64,000 nucleotides of DNA from Chromobacterium sp. IIBBL 290-4 (GCF_024207115.1 NZ_CP100128.1:5022001-5086000); one strand, 5' to 3'. Positions 46,877-58,045 are shown, counted from the stretch's first letter. Notes: generated from the letters alone by a model not told the origin. Numbers and translations are program-made.

Positions 46877-48274
46877 ATGCTGTTCGAACTCAATCGCGCG
46901 TCGCGCGCCGAAATAGTGCGCGAAGCGCGCCAGATCGCCCACCTGGCCCTGCCGATGATGGTGGCGCAAATCGCCCAGGTGGCCACCGGCTTCGTCGACA
47001 CCGTGATGGCCGGCCGCGTCGGCACCGACGACCTGGCCGCCGTTTCGCTGGGCGCCAGCGTATTCATCACCGTTTACGTGACGCTGATGGGCGTGGTCGC
47101 CGCGCTCAATCCCATTCTTTCGCACCATCTGGGCGCCGGCGACAAGCGCGGCTTCAGCCGCGATGCCGGCCAGGGCCTGTGGTTCGGCCTGCTTCTGGGC
47201 ACGCTGGGCGGCGCGCTGATGCTGGCGCTGGAACCGGCGCTGCGCCACTGGCTGCACATGCCGCCGCAGGTGGTGGACAAGGTGATGCTGTTCATCACCG
47301 GCGCCGCCATCGGCATGCCGGCGGCAATGGCCCACCGCGCCTTGCACGCCTACGCCTCTAGCCTGGGCCATCCCAAGGCCATCATGGTGGTGAGCCTGAT
47401 CGCGCTGGGACTGAACATTCCGCTCAACTACATCCTGATCCACGGCCTGTACGGTTTCCCGAAGATGGGCGGCGCCGGCTGCGGCTGGGCCACCGGCTTC
47501 GCCTTCTGCTTCAATTGCCTGGCCTTGCTGGCCTATGTGAGCTGGCATAAGAAATTCGCCGACAGCCGCATCCTCGCCGGCCTGACCCGGCCCGACTGGC
47601 GGCGCTTCGCCGCCTTCATGAAGCTGGGCCTGCCCATAGGCTTGTCCTTCTTCGTCGAAGTCAGCCTGTTTTCCTTCATCGCGCTGCTCATCGCCGAACT
47701 CGGCACCGTCGTCGTCGCCACCCACCAGTCGGTGCTGAACTTCTCCAGCCTGATCTACATGCTGCCGCAGAGCGTGGCCACCGCGCTGTCGGTGCGCGTC
47801 GGCCACCATGCCGGCGCGGGCGATTACAAAGCCGCGTGCTTCATTTCCGGCGTCGGCATGATGATGGGGCTGTGCATGGCCGGCGCGGCGATGATCCTGG
47901 TGCTGCTGCTGCGCGAACCCATCATGTGGATGTACAGCACCGACCCGCGCGTGATCGCCATGGGCACCACGCTGCTGCTGTTCGCCGCCGTCTACCAGTT
48001 GACCGATGCCGCGCAAACCATCGCCTCCGGCGCGCTGCGCGGCTATAAGCTGACCACCATTCCAATGCTGATCCACATCACCTCGTTCTGGGTGGTAGGC
48101 TTGGGCCTGGGCATCCTGCTGGGCCTGACCGACTGTATCGTGCCGCGGATGGGGATTTACGGCTTCTGGACCGCGCTGGTGATCAGCCTCACCGTGGCCG
48201 GCCTGTTGCTGACTTTTTATCTGGCTCGCGCCAGCCGCCGCCGCTTGCGCCGCGACCAAGGAATTCTGCTATGA
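46877..48274 (+). CDS. MATE-family multidrug/Na+ efflux transporter
   Basis: This encodes 465 aa with twelve predicted membrane helices in two homologous halves. The N-terminal MMVAQIAQVATGFVDTVMAGRVG is characteristic of NorM-type MATE exporters. Its stop overlaps the murB start (ATGA). Substrates are not predictable. Confidence 0.93.
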   Translation: MLFELNRASRAEIVREARQIAHLALPMMVAQIAQVATGFVDTVMAGRVGTDDLAAVSLGASVFITVYVTLMGVVAALNPILSHHLGAGDKRGFSRDAGQGLWFGLLLGTLGGALMLALEPALRHWLHMPPQVVDKVMLFITGAAIGMPAAMAHRALHAYASSLGHPKAIMVVSLIALGLNIPLNYILIHGLYGFPKMGGAGCGWATGFAFCFNCLALLAYVSWHKKFADSRILAGLTRPDWRRFAAFMKLGLPIGLSFFVEVSLFSFIALLIAELGTVVVATHQSVLNFSSLIYMLPQSVATALSVRVGHHAGAGDYKAACFISGVGMMMGLCMAGAAMILVLLLREPIMWMYSTDPRVIAMGTTLLLFAAVYQLTDAAQTIASGALRGYKLTTIPMLIHITSFWVVGLGLGILLGLTDCIVPRMGIYGFWTALVISLTVAGLLLTFYLARASRRRLRRDQGILL

Positions 48275-49296
48275 GTTTGACGTTTGCCGCAGATCAGGAC
48301 CTGCGCCCCTACAATACTTTTGGCCTGTCCGCGCGCGCCGCGCATTTCTGCCGCCTGGAAGACCTGTCCGACCTGCCCGCCCTGCTCGCCCACCCGCTCT
48401 ACCGACAAGGGCCGGTGCTGTGGCTGGGCGGCGGCAGCAATCTGCTGCTGACCCGCGACTACCCCGGCCTGGTGATTCTGGTCAGCCTCGAGGGCATCCG
48501 GCTGCTGAGCGAGGCTGGCGGCGACGTCATCGTCGAAGCCGCCGCCGGCGAAAACTGGCATGGCTTCGTCCAATACGCGCTGAGCCAAGGCTGGTGCGGC
48601 CTGGAAAACCTCAGCCTGATTCCCGGCACCGTCGGCGCGAGCCCGGTGCAGAACATCGGTGCTTACGGCGTAGAGGTGAAGGACAGGCTGCATGAAGTGG
48701 TCTGCGCCGATCTGTCCGCCGGCGGCGCCCAGACCATTCTGTCCAATGCCGACTGTCGCTTCGGCTACCGCGACAGCGTGTTCAAACATGAAGCCGCGGG
48801 CAAGCTGCTGGTGACGGCGGTGCGCTTCCGCCTCTCGCGCCAGGCGCAGTTGCGCACCGGCTACGGCGACATCGCCCGCCAGCTGGAAACCATGGGCGTG
48901 GCCGAGCCGACGCCGCTGGATATCGCCCAGGCCGTGATCGCCATCCGTCAAAGCAAGCTGCCGGACCCGGCGGTATTGGGCAACGCCGGCAGTTTCTTCA
49001 AGAACCCGGTGATTTCCGCCGATCAAGCCGCGGCGCTGCTGGCGCGACACCCCGCGCTGCCGCACTATCCGGCCGCGGACGGCCAGGTCAAACTGGCGGC
49101 GGGCTGGCTGATCGATCAATGCGGGCTGAAGGGCTACCGCGACGGCGATGCCGGCGTGCACGACAAGCAGGCCTTGGTGCTGGTGAACCATGGCCAGGCC
49201 AGCGGCGAACAACTGCACGCGCTATCGCGCAAGGTCAGGGAAACCGTGGCCGCGCGCTTCGGCGTGGAGCTGGAGCCGGAACCGCTGATTCTGTAA
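48271..49296 (+). CDS. murB: UDP-N-acetylenolpyruvoylglucosamine reductase
   Basis: This encodes 341 aa, type I MurB length. It begins DQDLRPYNTFGLSARA, has the FAD-binding LWLGGGSNLLLTRDY and GTVGASPVQNIGAYGVEV, then NAGSFFKNPVI with the catalytic serine region and KLAAGWLIDQCGLKG. It makes UDP-MurNAc for peptidoglycan. Confidence 0.97.
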   Translation: MSLTFAADQDLRPYNTFGLSARAAHFCRLEDLSDLPALLAHPLYRQGPVLWLGGGSNLLLTRDYPGLVILVSLEGIRLLSEAGGDVIVEAAAGENWHGFVQYALSQGWCGLENLSLIPGTVGASPVQNIGAYGVEVKDRLHEVVCADLSAGGAQTILSNADCRFGYRDSVFKHEAAGKLLVTAVRFRLSRQAQLRTGYGDIARQLETMGVAEPTPLDIAQAVIAIRQSKLPDPAVLGNAGSFFKNPVISADQAAALLARHPALPHYPAADGQVKLAAGWLIDQCGLKGYRDGDAGVHDKQALVLVNHGQASGEQLHALSRKVRETVAARFGVELEPEPLIL

Positions 49297-49338
49297 GCCG
49301 TCTTATCGTCATCGACGCAATCGCATTCGGGAGAAAAC

Positions 49339-49947
49339 ATGAGCAGCAAACCAGCAGCATTGGTATTCGATTTGGGCGGCGTGCTGGCGGACTGGAACGG
49401 CATCGATCCGCTGATCCGGCTGTCAGGCGGCAAACTGGATCGCGAAGCGGCCAGGGAGTTCTGGATTCATAGCCCCTGGGTCGCCCGCCTGGACCAAGGC
49501 GAATGCGAGCCGCTGGCATTCGCCGCGGCGATGAGCGACGCGCTGCAATTGGACATTCCGGCCGAAGCCATGCGCGATCAACTGGAAAACTGGCTGGCCG
49601 GCGCCTATCCAGGCGCGCCCGAGCTGCTGGCGGCGCTGAAAGGCCGCTTCCGCCTAGCCGCGCTAAGCAACAACAACGCGCTGCACTGGGGCAAGATCGA
49701 GCGCGAGTTCGACTTGCTGCAGCGTTTCGACGCGCTGTTCGCCTCACACCTGCTGCGCTTGCGCAAACCGGACGCGGCCATCTACCGCCACGTTGAACAG
49801 GCGCTGAATCTGCCAGGCAATCAAATCGCCTTTTTCGACGACAACATCGAATGCGTGGACGCCGCCCGGGAACGGGGCTGGCAAGCCTTCCACACCATAG
49901 GCTTCGAGCAGCTGCAAGCCACGCTGCGCCGGCAAGGCTGGCTGTGA
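49339..49947 (+). CDS. HAD-superfamily hydrolase, YihX-like
   Basis: This encodes 202 aa. HAD motif I is VFDLGGVLADWN, motif II ALSNNN, motif III region RLRKPDAAIYRHV and motif IV FFDDNIECVDAARERGW. The class resembles YihX sugar-phosphate phosphatases; the second Asp of motif I is replaced by Gly (DxG), as is common in this subgroup. GGAG lies upstream. Confidence 0.9.
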   Translation: MSSKPAALVFDLGGVLADWNGIDPLIRLSGGKLDREAAREFWIHSPWVARLDQGECEPLAFAAAMSDALQLDIPAEAMRDQLENWLAGAYPGAPELLAALKGRFRLAALSNNNALHWGKIEREFDLLQRFDALFASHLLRLRKPDAAIYRHVEQALNLPGNQIAFFDDNIECVDAARERGWQAFHTIGFEQLQATLRRQGWL

Positions 49948-49975
49948 TCAGCCAAGGCGGGGACAAGTCCCCGCC

Positions 49976-50359
49976 TCAGCCTAGCACCCCGCCGGCCCGC
50001 AAGAACAGGTAGAGCACCGACAGCAGGCCGATCAACCAGGCCAAAGAACGCAGCGAGGCTTGGTCGGCCACATAAAGCAGGCCATGGATAATGCGCGCCG
50101 CCACGAATACGGCGGCGACCGCATTCATTTCGGCGACAGGCACCTTCATCAACCAAGCCACCGTCACGCCGGCAAGGTAAGTAGGCAAGGCTTCCCAGGC
50201 ATTCTGCTGCGCCCATCCGGCGCGCTGGCGGAAACCTGTCGCGCCGGCAGCCGTCTCCCGCGGCTTGCGATTATCGTAAGGCGCGCCCGCCTTGGCCACG
50301 CCCGCCCAGACCAGCGGCAATAACGCCGCCAGCAATACGCTCCACATCACAAAAGGCAT
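49976..50359 (-). CDS. MAPEG-family membrane protein
   Basis: This encodes 127 aa from ATG 50359 with a strong GGGAGGAG site. It has four membrane helices and the MAPEG-like RAGWAQQNAWEALPTYLAGV and VAARIIHGLLYVAD. Human relatives are glutathione-using enzymes; bacterial function is generally unknown. It is 28 bp after the CbiM-like gene, perhaps the same operon. Confidence 0.88.
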   Translation of the reverse strand: MPFVMWSVLLAALLPLVWAGVAKAGAPYDNRKPRETAAGATGFRQRAGWAQQNAWEALPTYLAGVTVAWLMKVPVAEMNAVAAVFVAARIIHGLLYVADQASLRSLAWLIGLLSVLYLFLRAGGVLG

Positions 50360-50387
50360 TGCCGCTCCTCCCTGATCGAAAACAAGC

Positions 50388-51065
50388 TCAACGACCGCTG
50401 TCCGGCTTATCTCCCAGATAACTGGCATCGTCGAAGGTGGCCACCCATTGCGGCCGGTAAACCGTCAGCACCGCCAATAGCAGGCCGGTCAGAAACGCTT
50501 CCGACCATGACAGCAAGAAATAATAGGGCACCGCCTGCTCCAACAGCGCATCCCATTCATAATCCCCGGCCGCGCCCAGCGCCAGCATGCCGCAAACCGC
50601 CGCGGCGAACAGACTGGCCCCGCCGGCGAGGAAGCCGTTGACGAAGATATAGATGAAGAAATGCCTGGGCAGATAGCGCTGAGCCAAGCGCAGCGCCACG
50701 CTGGCCACGCAGACGGCAGGCAGGGCGCTCAACAGCCAGTTGACGCCCAAAGACAGCCATTGAGCATGCCCGCCCAGCGCCAGCGCGATTTGCACCAGCG
50801 CCAATGCCGGCAGGGCCAGCCAGGGCCCCATCATCAAGACGAACAAAGCGCCGCCCAATAGATGAAACGACAGGCCGGGCTGCAAGCCCGCCCGCAGCAG
50901 CCATAGCGCCAGATCCAGCACGCAAGCGCCCATCCAGGCATTCAGCGCCGAGACGGACTGCTCGCGCCATTTCACCTTGCACAAACAGAAAAGCAGGCAC
51001 GCCGCGGCGCAGGCATTGGCCAGCCACAGCAGCCAAGCTGGAAACTGCGAAACCGACAGATCCAT
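50388..51065 (-). CDS. CbiM-like energy-coupling factor transporter permease
   Basis: This encodes 225 aa with about six membrane helices. The region LSFHLLGGALFVLMMGPWLALPALALVQIALAL resembles CbiM-type S-components (described here as overlapping motifs at residues 65-97). No cbiNQO genes are adjacent, so metal (Co/Ni) transport is only a family-level guess. Confidence 0.78.
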   Translation of the reverse strand: MDLSVSQFPAWLLWLANACAAACLLFCLCKVKWREQSVSALNAWMGACVLDLALWLLRAGLQPGLSFHLLGGALFVLMMGPWLALPALALVQIALALGGHAQWLSLGVNWLLSALPAVCVASVALRLAQRYLPRHFFIYIFVNGFLAGGASLFAAAVCGMLALGAAGDYEWDALLEQAVPYYFLLSWSEAFLTGLLLAVLTVYRPQWVATFDDASYLGDKPDSGR

Positions 51066-51169
51066 GATGACATAGCAATTTCAAGGGATGAGCCCGAAGA
51101 ATATCAGAGCGGCGGCGATTCTTCTCTGCCCAAACGCATCCGGGGGGCGCGTTTTTTTTGCCCTGCCGT

Positions 51170-51175
51170 TACAAT
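51170..51175 (+). promoter_or_regulatory. Possible -10 element of nadC
   Basis: TACAAT lies 28 bp before the nadC start; no good -35 is seen in the preceding G- and T-runs. Confidence 0.35.
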
Positions 51176-51197
51176 ATGGTTTTGGATGGAGACACTC

Positions 51198-52040
51198 ATG
51201 CCCCGCTTGCCCGCTTTTCACCTGATCGCTCAGCAAGTCAGCCAGGCGCTGGCCGAAGACATCGGCGCCTGCGATTGGACCGCCCGCCTGATCGCGGAGG
51301 ACAAACTCGGCTCCGCCCGCGTCATCGCGCGCGAAGAAGCGGTCATCTGCGGCCAGGCCTGGTTTGAGGAAAGCTTCCGCCAGGTGGACGCGCGCTGCCA
51401 GGTGGAATGGCAGGTCAAGGAAGGCGAGCGCGTCGCCGCCGGACAAGAGCTGTGCCGCATCCACGGCCCGGCCCGCGCGCTGCTGACGGCCGAACGCACC
51501 GGCCTCAACTTCCTGCAGCTGCTGTCCGCCGTAGCCAGCGAAACCCGCCGCTATGTCGACGCCGCCGCCGGCCATCGCGCCCGCATCCTCGATACGCGCA
51601 AGACGCTTCCCGGCCTCAGGCTGGCGCAGAAATACGCCGTCACCGTCGGCGGCGGCGACAATCAGCGCGTCGGCCTTTACGACGGCATCCTGATCAAGGA
51701 AAACCATATCATGGCCGCCGGCGGCGTGGCCCAGGCGATGCGGCAGGCGCTGCAAGACCTGCCGCACGGCGTGACCTTGCAAATCGAAGTCGAAACGCTG
51801 GCTCAGCTGGAAGAAGCGCTGCGCAGCGGCGCCAAGCTGGTGCTGCTGGATAATATGTCGACGGAGCAGATGCGCGCCGCCGTGGAGCTGACCGCCGGCC
51901 GCGCCGAACTGGAAGCCTCCGGCGGCATCGACATGGATACCGTTCGCGCCATCGCCGCCACCGGAGTGGACCGCATCTCGGTGGGCAAACTGACCAAGGA
52001 CATCCGCGCCGTCGACTTGTCGATGCGCTTTGCCTGGTAG
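51198..52040 (+). CDS. nadC: Nicotinate-nucleotide pyrophosphorylase (carboxylating)
   Basis: This encodes 280 aa. ATG 51198 is preferred because GGAG stands 6 bases upstream; an upstream in-frame ATG 51186 overlaps that site. Conserved residues: TAERTGLNFLQLLSAVAS, ILDTRKTLPGLRLAQKYAV, GLYDGILIKENHI, ASGGIDMDTVRAIAATGVDRIS. It converts quinolinate and PRPP to NaMN in NAD synthesis. Confidence 0.98.
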   Translation: MPRLPAFHLIAQQVSQALAEDIGACDWTARLIAEDKLGSARVIAREEAVICGQAWFEESFRQVDARCQVEWQVKEGERVAAGQELCRIHGPARALLTAERTGLNFLQLLSAVASETRRYVDAAAGHRARILDTRKTLPGLRLAQKYAVTVGGGDNQRVGLYDGILIKENHIMAAGGVAQAMRQALQDLPHGVTLQIEVETLAQLEEALRSGAKLVLLDNMSTEQMRAAVELTAGRAELEASGGIDMDTVRAIAATGVDRISVGKLTKDIRAVDLSMRFAW

Positions 52041-52115
52041 GCGGCTACGCAGCCTCGAACTTAGGTGTCATACTGAGTGCATCCACCACCACGCCACAGG
52101 CCTTCCCCATCCGAT

Positions 52116-54002
52116 ATGGAGATGACGCACAAACGATCCGCCGCGCGTTCCGCCCGCCATGCCAAATGGGGAGCAGGCCTGTTCCTGCTGGTCACGCTGG
52201 GACTGGTGGCGCTGGACCTGGTCATCAGCTACCGGCAGGTCGAGAATGAAGCCGGACATCAGGCCAGCGGCCTAAGCCAATTGCTGGCCGAGCGCCTCAG
52301 CTCCGGCATCCACGAAGCCGGGCTGATCCTGCAGGGCAGCAACCAGATTCCCGAAGTGCAGAAGCTGTTGCGCAATGGCAATCTCAACGCCGACCTGCAA
52401 CAAAACCTGGGACAGAAGCTGGCAAAGCAGCTGCAGCTGGCGCCGTATCTGAGCCAGATCGAGATCGTGGATACCGCCTGCCAGACCGTATTCAGCAGCA
52501 ACCGCGCCAATCCGCTGCATGCCCATCACAACGAATTCTGTCGCTGGCTGCATCGCATGGACGAGCAGGACAGCAATTACACCGCGGTCATGCATAGCCC
52601 CGCCGAAGGCGGCATCGTGCTGGCCAACAAACTGCATGACGAGCAGGGCAATCTGATCGGCATGTCCACCGGCCTGATCAACCATGACTTCTTTCAGGAC
52701 GAAGTCAGCCGTCTGACGGTAGGCGAACACGGCGAAATTCTGGTGCTGGACCAGCGCCAATTGATTGTGGCGCGCTGGCCCAAGATCAGCAGCAGCAACC
52801 AACTGGATCCACAGAGCTATCGCCCTCTGCAACCCCATATCGTGGACAATCACGACGCCAACCAAATGCTGTTCAGCGCGCCGTCCAGTTTTGACGGCTC
52901 GATGCGGCTGTACAGCATACGCCGCACCGGCAACTATCCTTTCGAGGTCGCGGTGGGCATTTCCCGGCAGGACTTCACCCGCTACGTGCGCGACAAAGCC
53001 TGGCTGGCCATTCCGGGCTGGCTGTTCGTCGCCGCCCTCACCCTGCTGGCCCTGCGCAAGCACCTCTCGAATCTGCGCCAGCATCAGCAGCTGCTGCGCG
53101 GCAACGAGCGCATCCGCGAAAGCGAGGAGCAGGCCCGCGGCATTCTGGATATCGCGCCGCTGGCGCTGCTGCTGGTCAACCCGCGCACCCGCCGCATCCG
53201 CCACGCCAACGCGCCGGCGCGGGAACTGCTCAGGCTGCCGCCGCGCGACAGCCAGGAAAACGCCAGCCAGGAGTTGAATCTGCCCTTGAAACTGCAGCCG
53301 GTGGAGCAATGGCTGCAGGAAAACAAAGAAGTGATGCAGCAGGAAGTCGAGCTGACGCTGGAGGATCAAAGCAAGCTGTGGGCCATCGCCTCGCTGCATT
53401 CGCTGCAGGGCGGGGCATCGCCCTCCGCCTTGATCGCGCTGTATGACATTTCAGGACGCAAACAGCTGGAGCAGCAGTTGCATGAAAGCAATCTGCAATT
53501 GGCCGAAATGGCGGTCACCGACCCCCTGACCCGGCTATACAACCGCCGCCACGCCGATATGGTGCTGCGCGACGAGATCAACCGCTGCGAACGCTACGGC
53601 CAGACCATGTCCATCGCGGTGTTCGATATCGACTACTTCAAGAAATTCAACGACCAGCACGGCCACCAGGCCGGCGACGACGTGCTGGTGGCGGTAGCCA
53701 ACGCCTTGCGCGACAGCACCCGCACCACCGACATCAACGCCCGGGTCGGCGGCGAGGAGTTCCTGGTGATCTTCCCCTACACCCGCCTGCGCGACGCCAA
53801 CAAGGTGATGCAGCGGATGCAGATGGCCTTGAGCCACACCACCTTCCCCTTCGTCGAACAGCACATCACTTTCAGCGCCGGCCTGACCGACTGGCGCCCC
53901 GGCGACACGCCGGCGCAGATGATCGCCCGCGCCGACAAGCTGCTGTATCAAGCCAAGCTGGCGGGGCGCAACATCATTCTTTGCGATCAGGACAATCCCT
54001 GA
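52116..54002 (+). CDS. Membrane diguanylate cyclase with extracytoplasmic sensor and PAS-like domain
   Basis: This encodes 628 aa from ATG 52116 (alternatives: GTG 52077, ATG 52122). The order is a TM helix (about 20-40), a periplasmic Cache-type sensor (about 45-305), a second TM helix (about 306-325), a PAS-like domain (about 345-455) and GGDEF (about 470-625). The active loop is GGEEF (545-549), and an intact inhibitory RxxD (RTTD, 536-539) sits 5 residues before it. It should make c-di-GMP with product feedback. It overlaps the convergent Nudix gene by 16 bp. Confidence 0.92.
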   Translation: MEMTHKRSAARSARHAKWGAGLFLLVTLGLVALDLVISYRQVENEAGHQASGLSQLLAERLSSGIHEAGLILQGSNQIPEVQKLLRNGNLNADLQQNLGQKLAKQLQLAPYLSQIEIVDTACQTVFSSNRANPLHAHHNEFCRWLHRMDEQDSNYTAVMHSPAEGGIVLANKLHDEQGNLIGMSTGLINHDFFQDEVSRLTVGEHGEILVLDQRQLIVARWPKISSSNQLDPQSYRPLQPHIVDNHDANQMLFSAPSSFDGSMRLYSIRRTGNYPFEVAVGISRQDFTRYVRDKAWLAIPGWLFVAALTLLALRKHLSNLRQHQQLLRGNERIRESEEQARGILDIAPLALLLVNPRTRRIRHANAPARELLRLPPRDSQENASQELNLPLKLQPVEQWLQENKEVMQQEVELTLEDQSKLWAIASLHSLQGGASPSALIALYDISGRKQLEQQLHESNLQLAEMAVTDPLTRLYNRRHADMVLRDEINRCERYGQTMSIAVFDIDYFKKFNDQHGHQAGDDVLVAVANALRDSTRTTDINARVGGEEFLVIFPYTRLRDANKVMQRMQMALSHTTFPFVEQHITFSAGLTDWRPGDTPAQMIARADKLLYQAKLAGRNIILCDQDNP

Positions 54003-54604
54003 TCTCCAGCCAAGGCATCAGCCAGCATCCACAACATCGCCGCGGTGGCGCCCCAAATGGTGTGCCGCCCCCACGGCAGGGACAGGTAGCGGCCGGCCAC
54101 GCCGTCGCGGACGTAGTCGTGCCCCTGGTAAACCGATTTGTCGAGCAGCAGGGACAGCGGCGCCTCGAAGATCTCCGCCACCTCATCCTCCGCCGGCGCC
54201 AGCGCTAGCGGCGGCGTCAGCAGCCCCACCACAGGGGTCACCACGTAACCGGTCAAAATCGCGTATTCGGGCAGATGGCCCAGTACGCGCACACAGGACG
54301 CATCCAGGCCGATCTCCTCGCGCGTCTCGCGCAAGGCGGTATCGACCGGCGAGGCATCGCCCGCCTCCACCTTGCCGCCGGGAAAGCTCACCTGGCCGGG
54401 ATGGCTGGACAAATGCTCGGTGCGGCGCGTGAACAGCACCGTCGGCCCGTCTTCATGCCAAACCAGCGGCATCAACACCGCGGCGCGGCGCAAATCGGCC
54501 GTCACCGGCCGCGCAGGCAAATCCGCCACCTTGCCGGTAAAGTCATAGCTGCGCAGCCGCCTGGCGATCCGCTCGGCGGCCTCGTTCGTCTCCGTCCACC
54601 TCAT
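53987..54604 (-). CDS. Nudix hydrolase, CoA pyrophosphatase-like
   Basis: This encodes 205 aa. The Nudix box GGKVEAGDASPVDTALRETR, continuing EEIGL, is preceded by SSHPGQVSFPGGK, the CoA-specific NuCoA-type signature. AAGGAT lies upstream. It starts 4 bp after the TRIC gene, so they are probably cotranscribed. Confidence 0.93.
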   Translation of the reverse strand: MRWTETNEAAERIARRLRSYDFTGKVADLPARPVTADLRRAAVLMPLVWHEDGPTVLFTRRTEHLSSHPGQVSFPGGKVEAGDASPVDTALRETREEIGLDASCVRVLGHLPEYAILTGYVVTPVVGLLTPPLALAPAEDEVAEIFEAPLSLLLDKSVYQGHDYVRDGVAGRYLSLPWGRHTIWGATAAMLWMLADALAGDQGLS

Positions 54605-54608
54605 ATCG

Positions 54609-55256
54609 TTATCCTTGATGCTGTCCGCTCCGGCCTATCTTGGGCAAGGTCATCTCATTGCGATGTGCCAGCAAACGCAGAGCCAGCCCGAGCCAGAACA
54701 GCAATTGCAGCGACCACAGCCCCACCCACTCCAGGCTGTCGCACAGCCACAGGCCGGCCGCGACCAGGATCGCCACCGTGCCATAAAAGTCCCGATGCAG
54801 AATATAAGGCAACTCATTGACCATCATATCCCGCACCACGCCGCCGCCTACCGCGGTGATGAAACCCAGCGACACCACGCCGAAAACGTTCAGATCGAAC
54901 ACCAGTCCGACTTGCGCGCCGGCCAGGCTGAACGCCACCAAGCCCAGCGAATCCGCCAGCACGAACAAGCGCTCCAATGTCCGGCTCTTGCGCTTGTGCA
55001 GCCCCAGCGCCCAGGCCGCCAGCAGCGTCGCCGCGATGATGAGCAAGTTCGCGTAGCTGTGGAACACCAGCGGCACCCGCCCCACCAAGACATCGCGGAT
55101 GATGCCGCCGCCTATCGCCGTCACCAGCGCCACGATGCAAATGCCCAGCAAGTCGAGATGCTTGCGGATGCCGACCAGATAGCCGGAAATGGCGAAGGCG
55201 GCGGTGCCGATCGCGGAAAACCATTCCATCTGGAAAAAACGGGCGGACAGGTCCAT
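54609..55256 (-). CDS. TRIC/YadS-family (UPF0126) cation channel protein
   Basis: This encodes 215 aa with about seven membrane helices and two internal repeats, each with a glycine-rich kink motif: TAIGGGIIRDVLVGRVP and TAVGGGVVRDMMVNELP. Prokaryotic TRIC channels are reported to conduct K+; here the physiological role is unknown. Confidence 0.93.
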   Translation of the reverse strand: MDLSARFFQMEWFSAIGTAAFAISGYLVGIRKHLDLLGICIVALVTAIGGGIIRDVLVGRVPLVFHSYANLLIIAATLLAAWALGLHKRKSRTLERLFVLADSLGLVAFSLAGAQVGLVFDLNVFGVVSLGFITAVGGGVVRDMMVNELPYILHRDFYGTVAILVAAGLWLCDSLEWVGLWSLQLLFWLGLALRLLAHRNEMTLPKIGRSGQHQG

Positions 55257-55269
55257 GCCTCAATGTACC

Positions 55270-55300
55270 AAAAAAAATGCCAGACCGGCATGGTCTGGCA
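55270..55300 (-). terminator. Terminator of rho
   Basis: On the minus strand a perfect 9-bp stem TGCCAGACC/GGTCTGGCA with a 5-base loop is followed by eight T residues. Confidence 0.93.
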
Positions 55301-55319
55301 TGATGCGGATGAAAACCGC

Positions 55320-56576
<1,257 letters not shown>

Positions 56577-56700
56577 AGCGGTCGTGAGGTCGACTCGGTC
56601 ATATTCGGCGGAACGCCGTTGGGGGGGTGGAGTGTAAACGAAACGGGCGGCGCTTGTTTATGCCACCCGTCTTGAAGGTTGTGCGTGGAGAATAGACGCT

Positions 56701-57027
56701 TTAGATGTTGCTGTCAATGAAGGCGGTCAGCTGGCTCTTGGACAGCGCGCCTACCTTGGTGGCGGCCACTTGGCCGTCCTTGAAGATCATCAGCGTCGGG
56801 ATGCCGCGGATGCCGAACTTCGGCGGCGTCTGCTCGTTCTGATCGATGTTCAGCTTGGCCACTTTCAGCTTGCCTTCGTATTGCGCGGCCACTTCGTCCA
56901 GAATCGGCGCGATCATCTTGCACGGGCCGCACCATTCTGCCCAGTAGTCTACCAGCACCGGCACATCGGCCTTCAGCACGTCTTGTTCGAAAGAATCATC
57001 GCTTACGTGGTGGATCAGATCGCTCAT
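56701..57027 (-). CDS. trxA: Thioredoxin
   Basis: This encodes 108 aa with the redox motif WCGPC (C33, C36), cis-Pro region [10 protein letters not shown] and [13 protein letters not shown]. The start at 57027 has GAGGAAG upstream; the frame runs further upstream without support. It lies upstream of rho on the same strand, a classical trxA-rho order, and is divergent from fabI. Confidence 0.98.
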   Translation of the reverse strand: MSDLIHHVSDDSFEQDVLKADVPVLVDYWAEWCGPCKMIAPILDEVAAQYEGKLKVAKLNIDQNEQTPPKFGIRGIPTLMIFKDGQVAATKVGALSKSQLTAFIDSNI

Positions 57028-57171
57028 GGCTTCCTCATCAATTGTGTTCATGCTTAATTCCTGATGGTAGCAAGCGCCGCCGCCGGGAGCAACCCGGCCG
57101 CCGCCAAGGACAAACGCGGCCAAGCAGGGGATGCCCCGGACACGGATTCCCGGAAATCCCTTGCTTTCCGG

Positions 57172-57177
57172 TATAAT
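57172..57177 (+). promoter_or_regulatory. Consensus -10 of fabI
   Basis: A perfect TATAAT lies 31 bp before the fabI ATG. A weak -35 (TTCCCG) lies 19 bp upstream. Confidence 0.65.
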
Positions 57178-57207
57178 GTCTGGCTGTTTACACAAGAAGG
57201 ACTCCAA

Positions 57208-57993
57208 ATGGGCTTTCTGCAAGGCAAGAAAATCCTGATCACCGGCATGATCTCCAATCGTTCCATCGCGTATGGCATCGCCCAGGCCTGTCACCGCGAA
57301 GGCGCCGAGCTGGCGTTCACCTACGTGGTGGACAAGCTGGAAGATCGCGTCCGTGATATGGCGGCCGACTTCGGATCCAAACTGGTTTACCGCTGCGACG
57401 TGCAGAACGACGACGAGATCAATCAACTGTTCGCCGATCTGGCCAAGGAATGGGACGGCCTGGACGGCCTGGTGCACTCCATCGGCTTCGCGCCGCGCGA
57501 AGCGCTGGAAGGCGACTTTTTGGACTCGCTGAGCCGCGAAGCCTTCCAGATCGCCCATGACGTATCTTCCTACAGTTTCCCGGCGCTGGCCAAGGCCGCG
57601 CGCCCGATGATGCAGGGCCGCAAGGCTTCGCTGCTGACCCTGTCCTACCTGGGCGCGGTGCGCGCGATCCCGAACTACAATGTGATGGGCCTGGCCAAAG
57701 CCAGCCTGGAAGCCTCGGTGCGCTTCATGGCCGCCAGCCTGGGCAAGGAAGGCATCCGCGTCAACGGCATTTCCGCCGGCCCGATCAAGACCCTGGCCGC
57801 CTCCGGCATCTCCGGCTTCTCCAAGCTGCTAAACATGGCTTCCAGCCAAGCCTGTCTGCGCCGCAACGTCACCACGGAAGAAGTCGGCAACGCCGCCGCC
57901 TTCATGCTGTCGGACCTCTCCTCCGGCATCACCGGCGAAATCACTTACGTGGACGCCGGCTACAGCATCAATGCGCTGAACGTGCCCGAATAA
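57208..57993 (+). CDS. fabI: Enoyl-[acyl-carrier-protein] reductase (NADH)
   Basis: This encodes 261 aa. Rossmann SDR with the FabI-type glycine motif [18 protein letters not shown], catalytic Tyr157 and Lys164 (with Tyr147) in [20 protein letters not shown]. The last step of fatty acid elongation and target of triclosan-type inhibitors. AAGGA lies upstream. Confidence 0.98.
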   Translation: MGFLQGKKILITGMISNRSIAYGIAQACHREGAELAFTYVVDKLEDRVRDMAADFGSKLVYRCDVQNDDEINQLFADLAKEWDGLDGLVHSIGFAPREALEGDFLDSLSREAFQIAHDVSSYSFPALAKAARPMMQGRKASLLTLSYLGAVRAIPNYNVMGLAKASLEASVRFMAASLGKEGIRVNGISAGPIKTLAASGISGFSKLLNMASSQACLRRNVTTEEVGNAAAFMLSDLSSGITGEITYVDAGYSINALNVPE

Positions 57994-58019
57994 ACTTCGG
58001 GCCCAACGTCTCATCCCCG

Positions 58020-58045
58020 AATCGGCGCGCCATCGCGCCGATTTT
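58020..58045 (+). terminator. Terminator of fabI
   Basis: Stem ATCGGCGCG/CGCGCCGAT with a 4-base loop, followed by TTTGCTTT. Confidence 0.88.
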
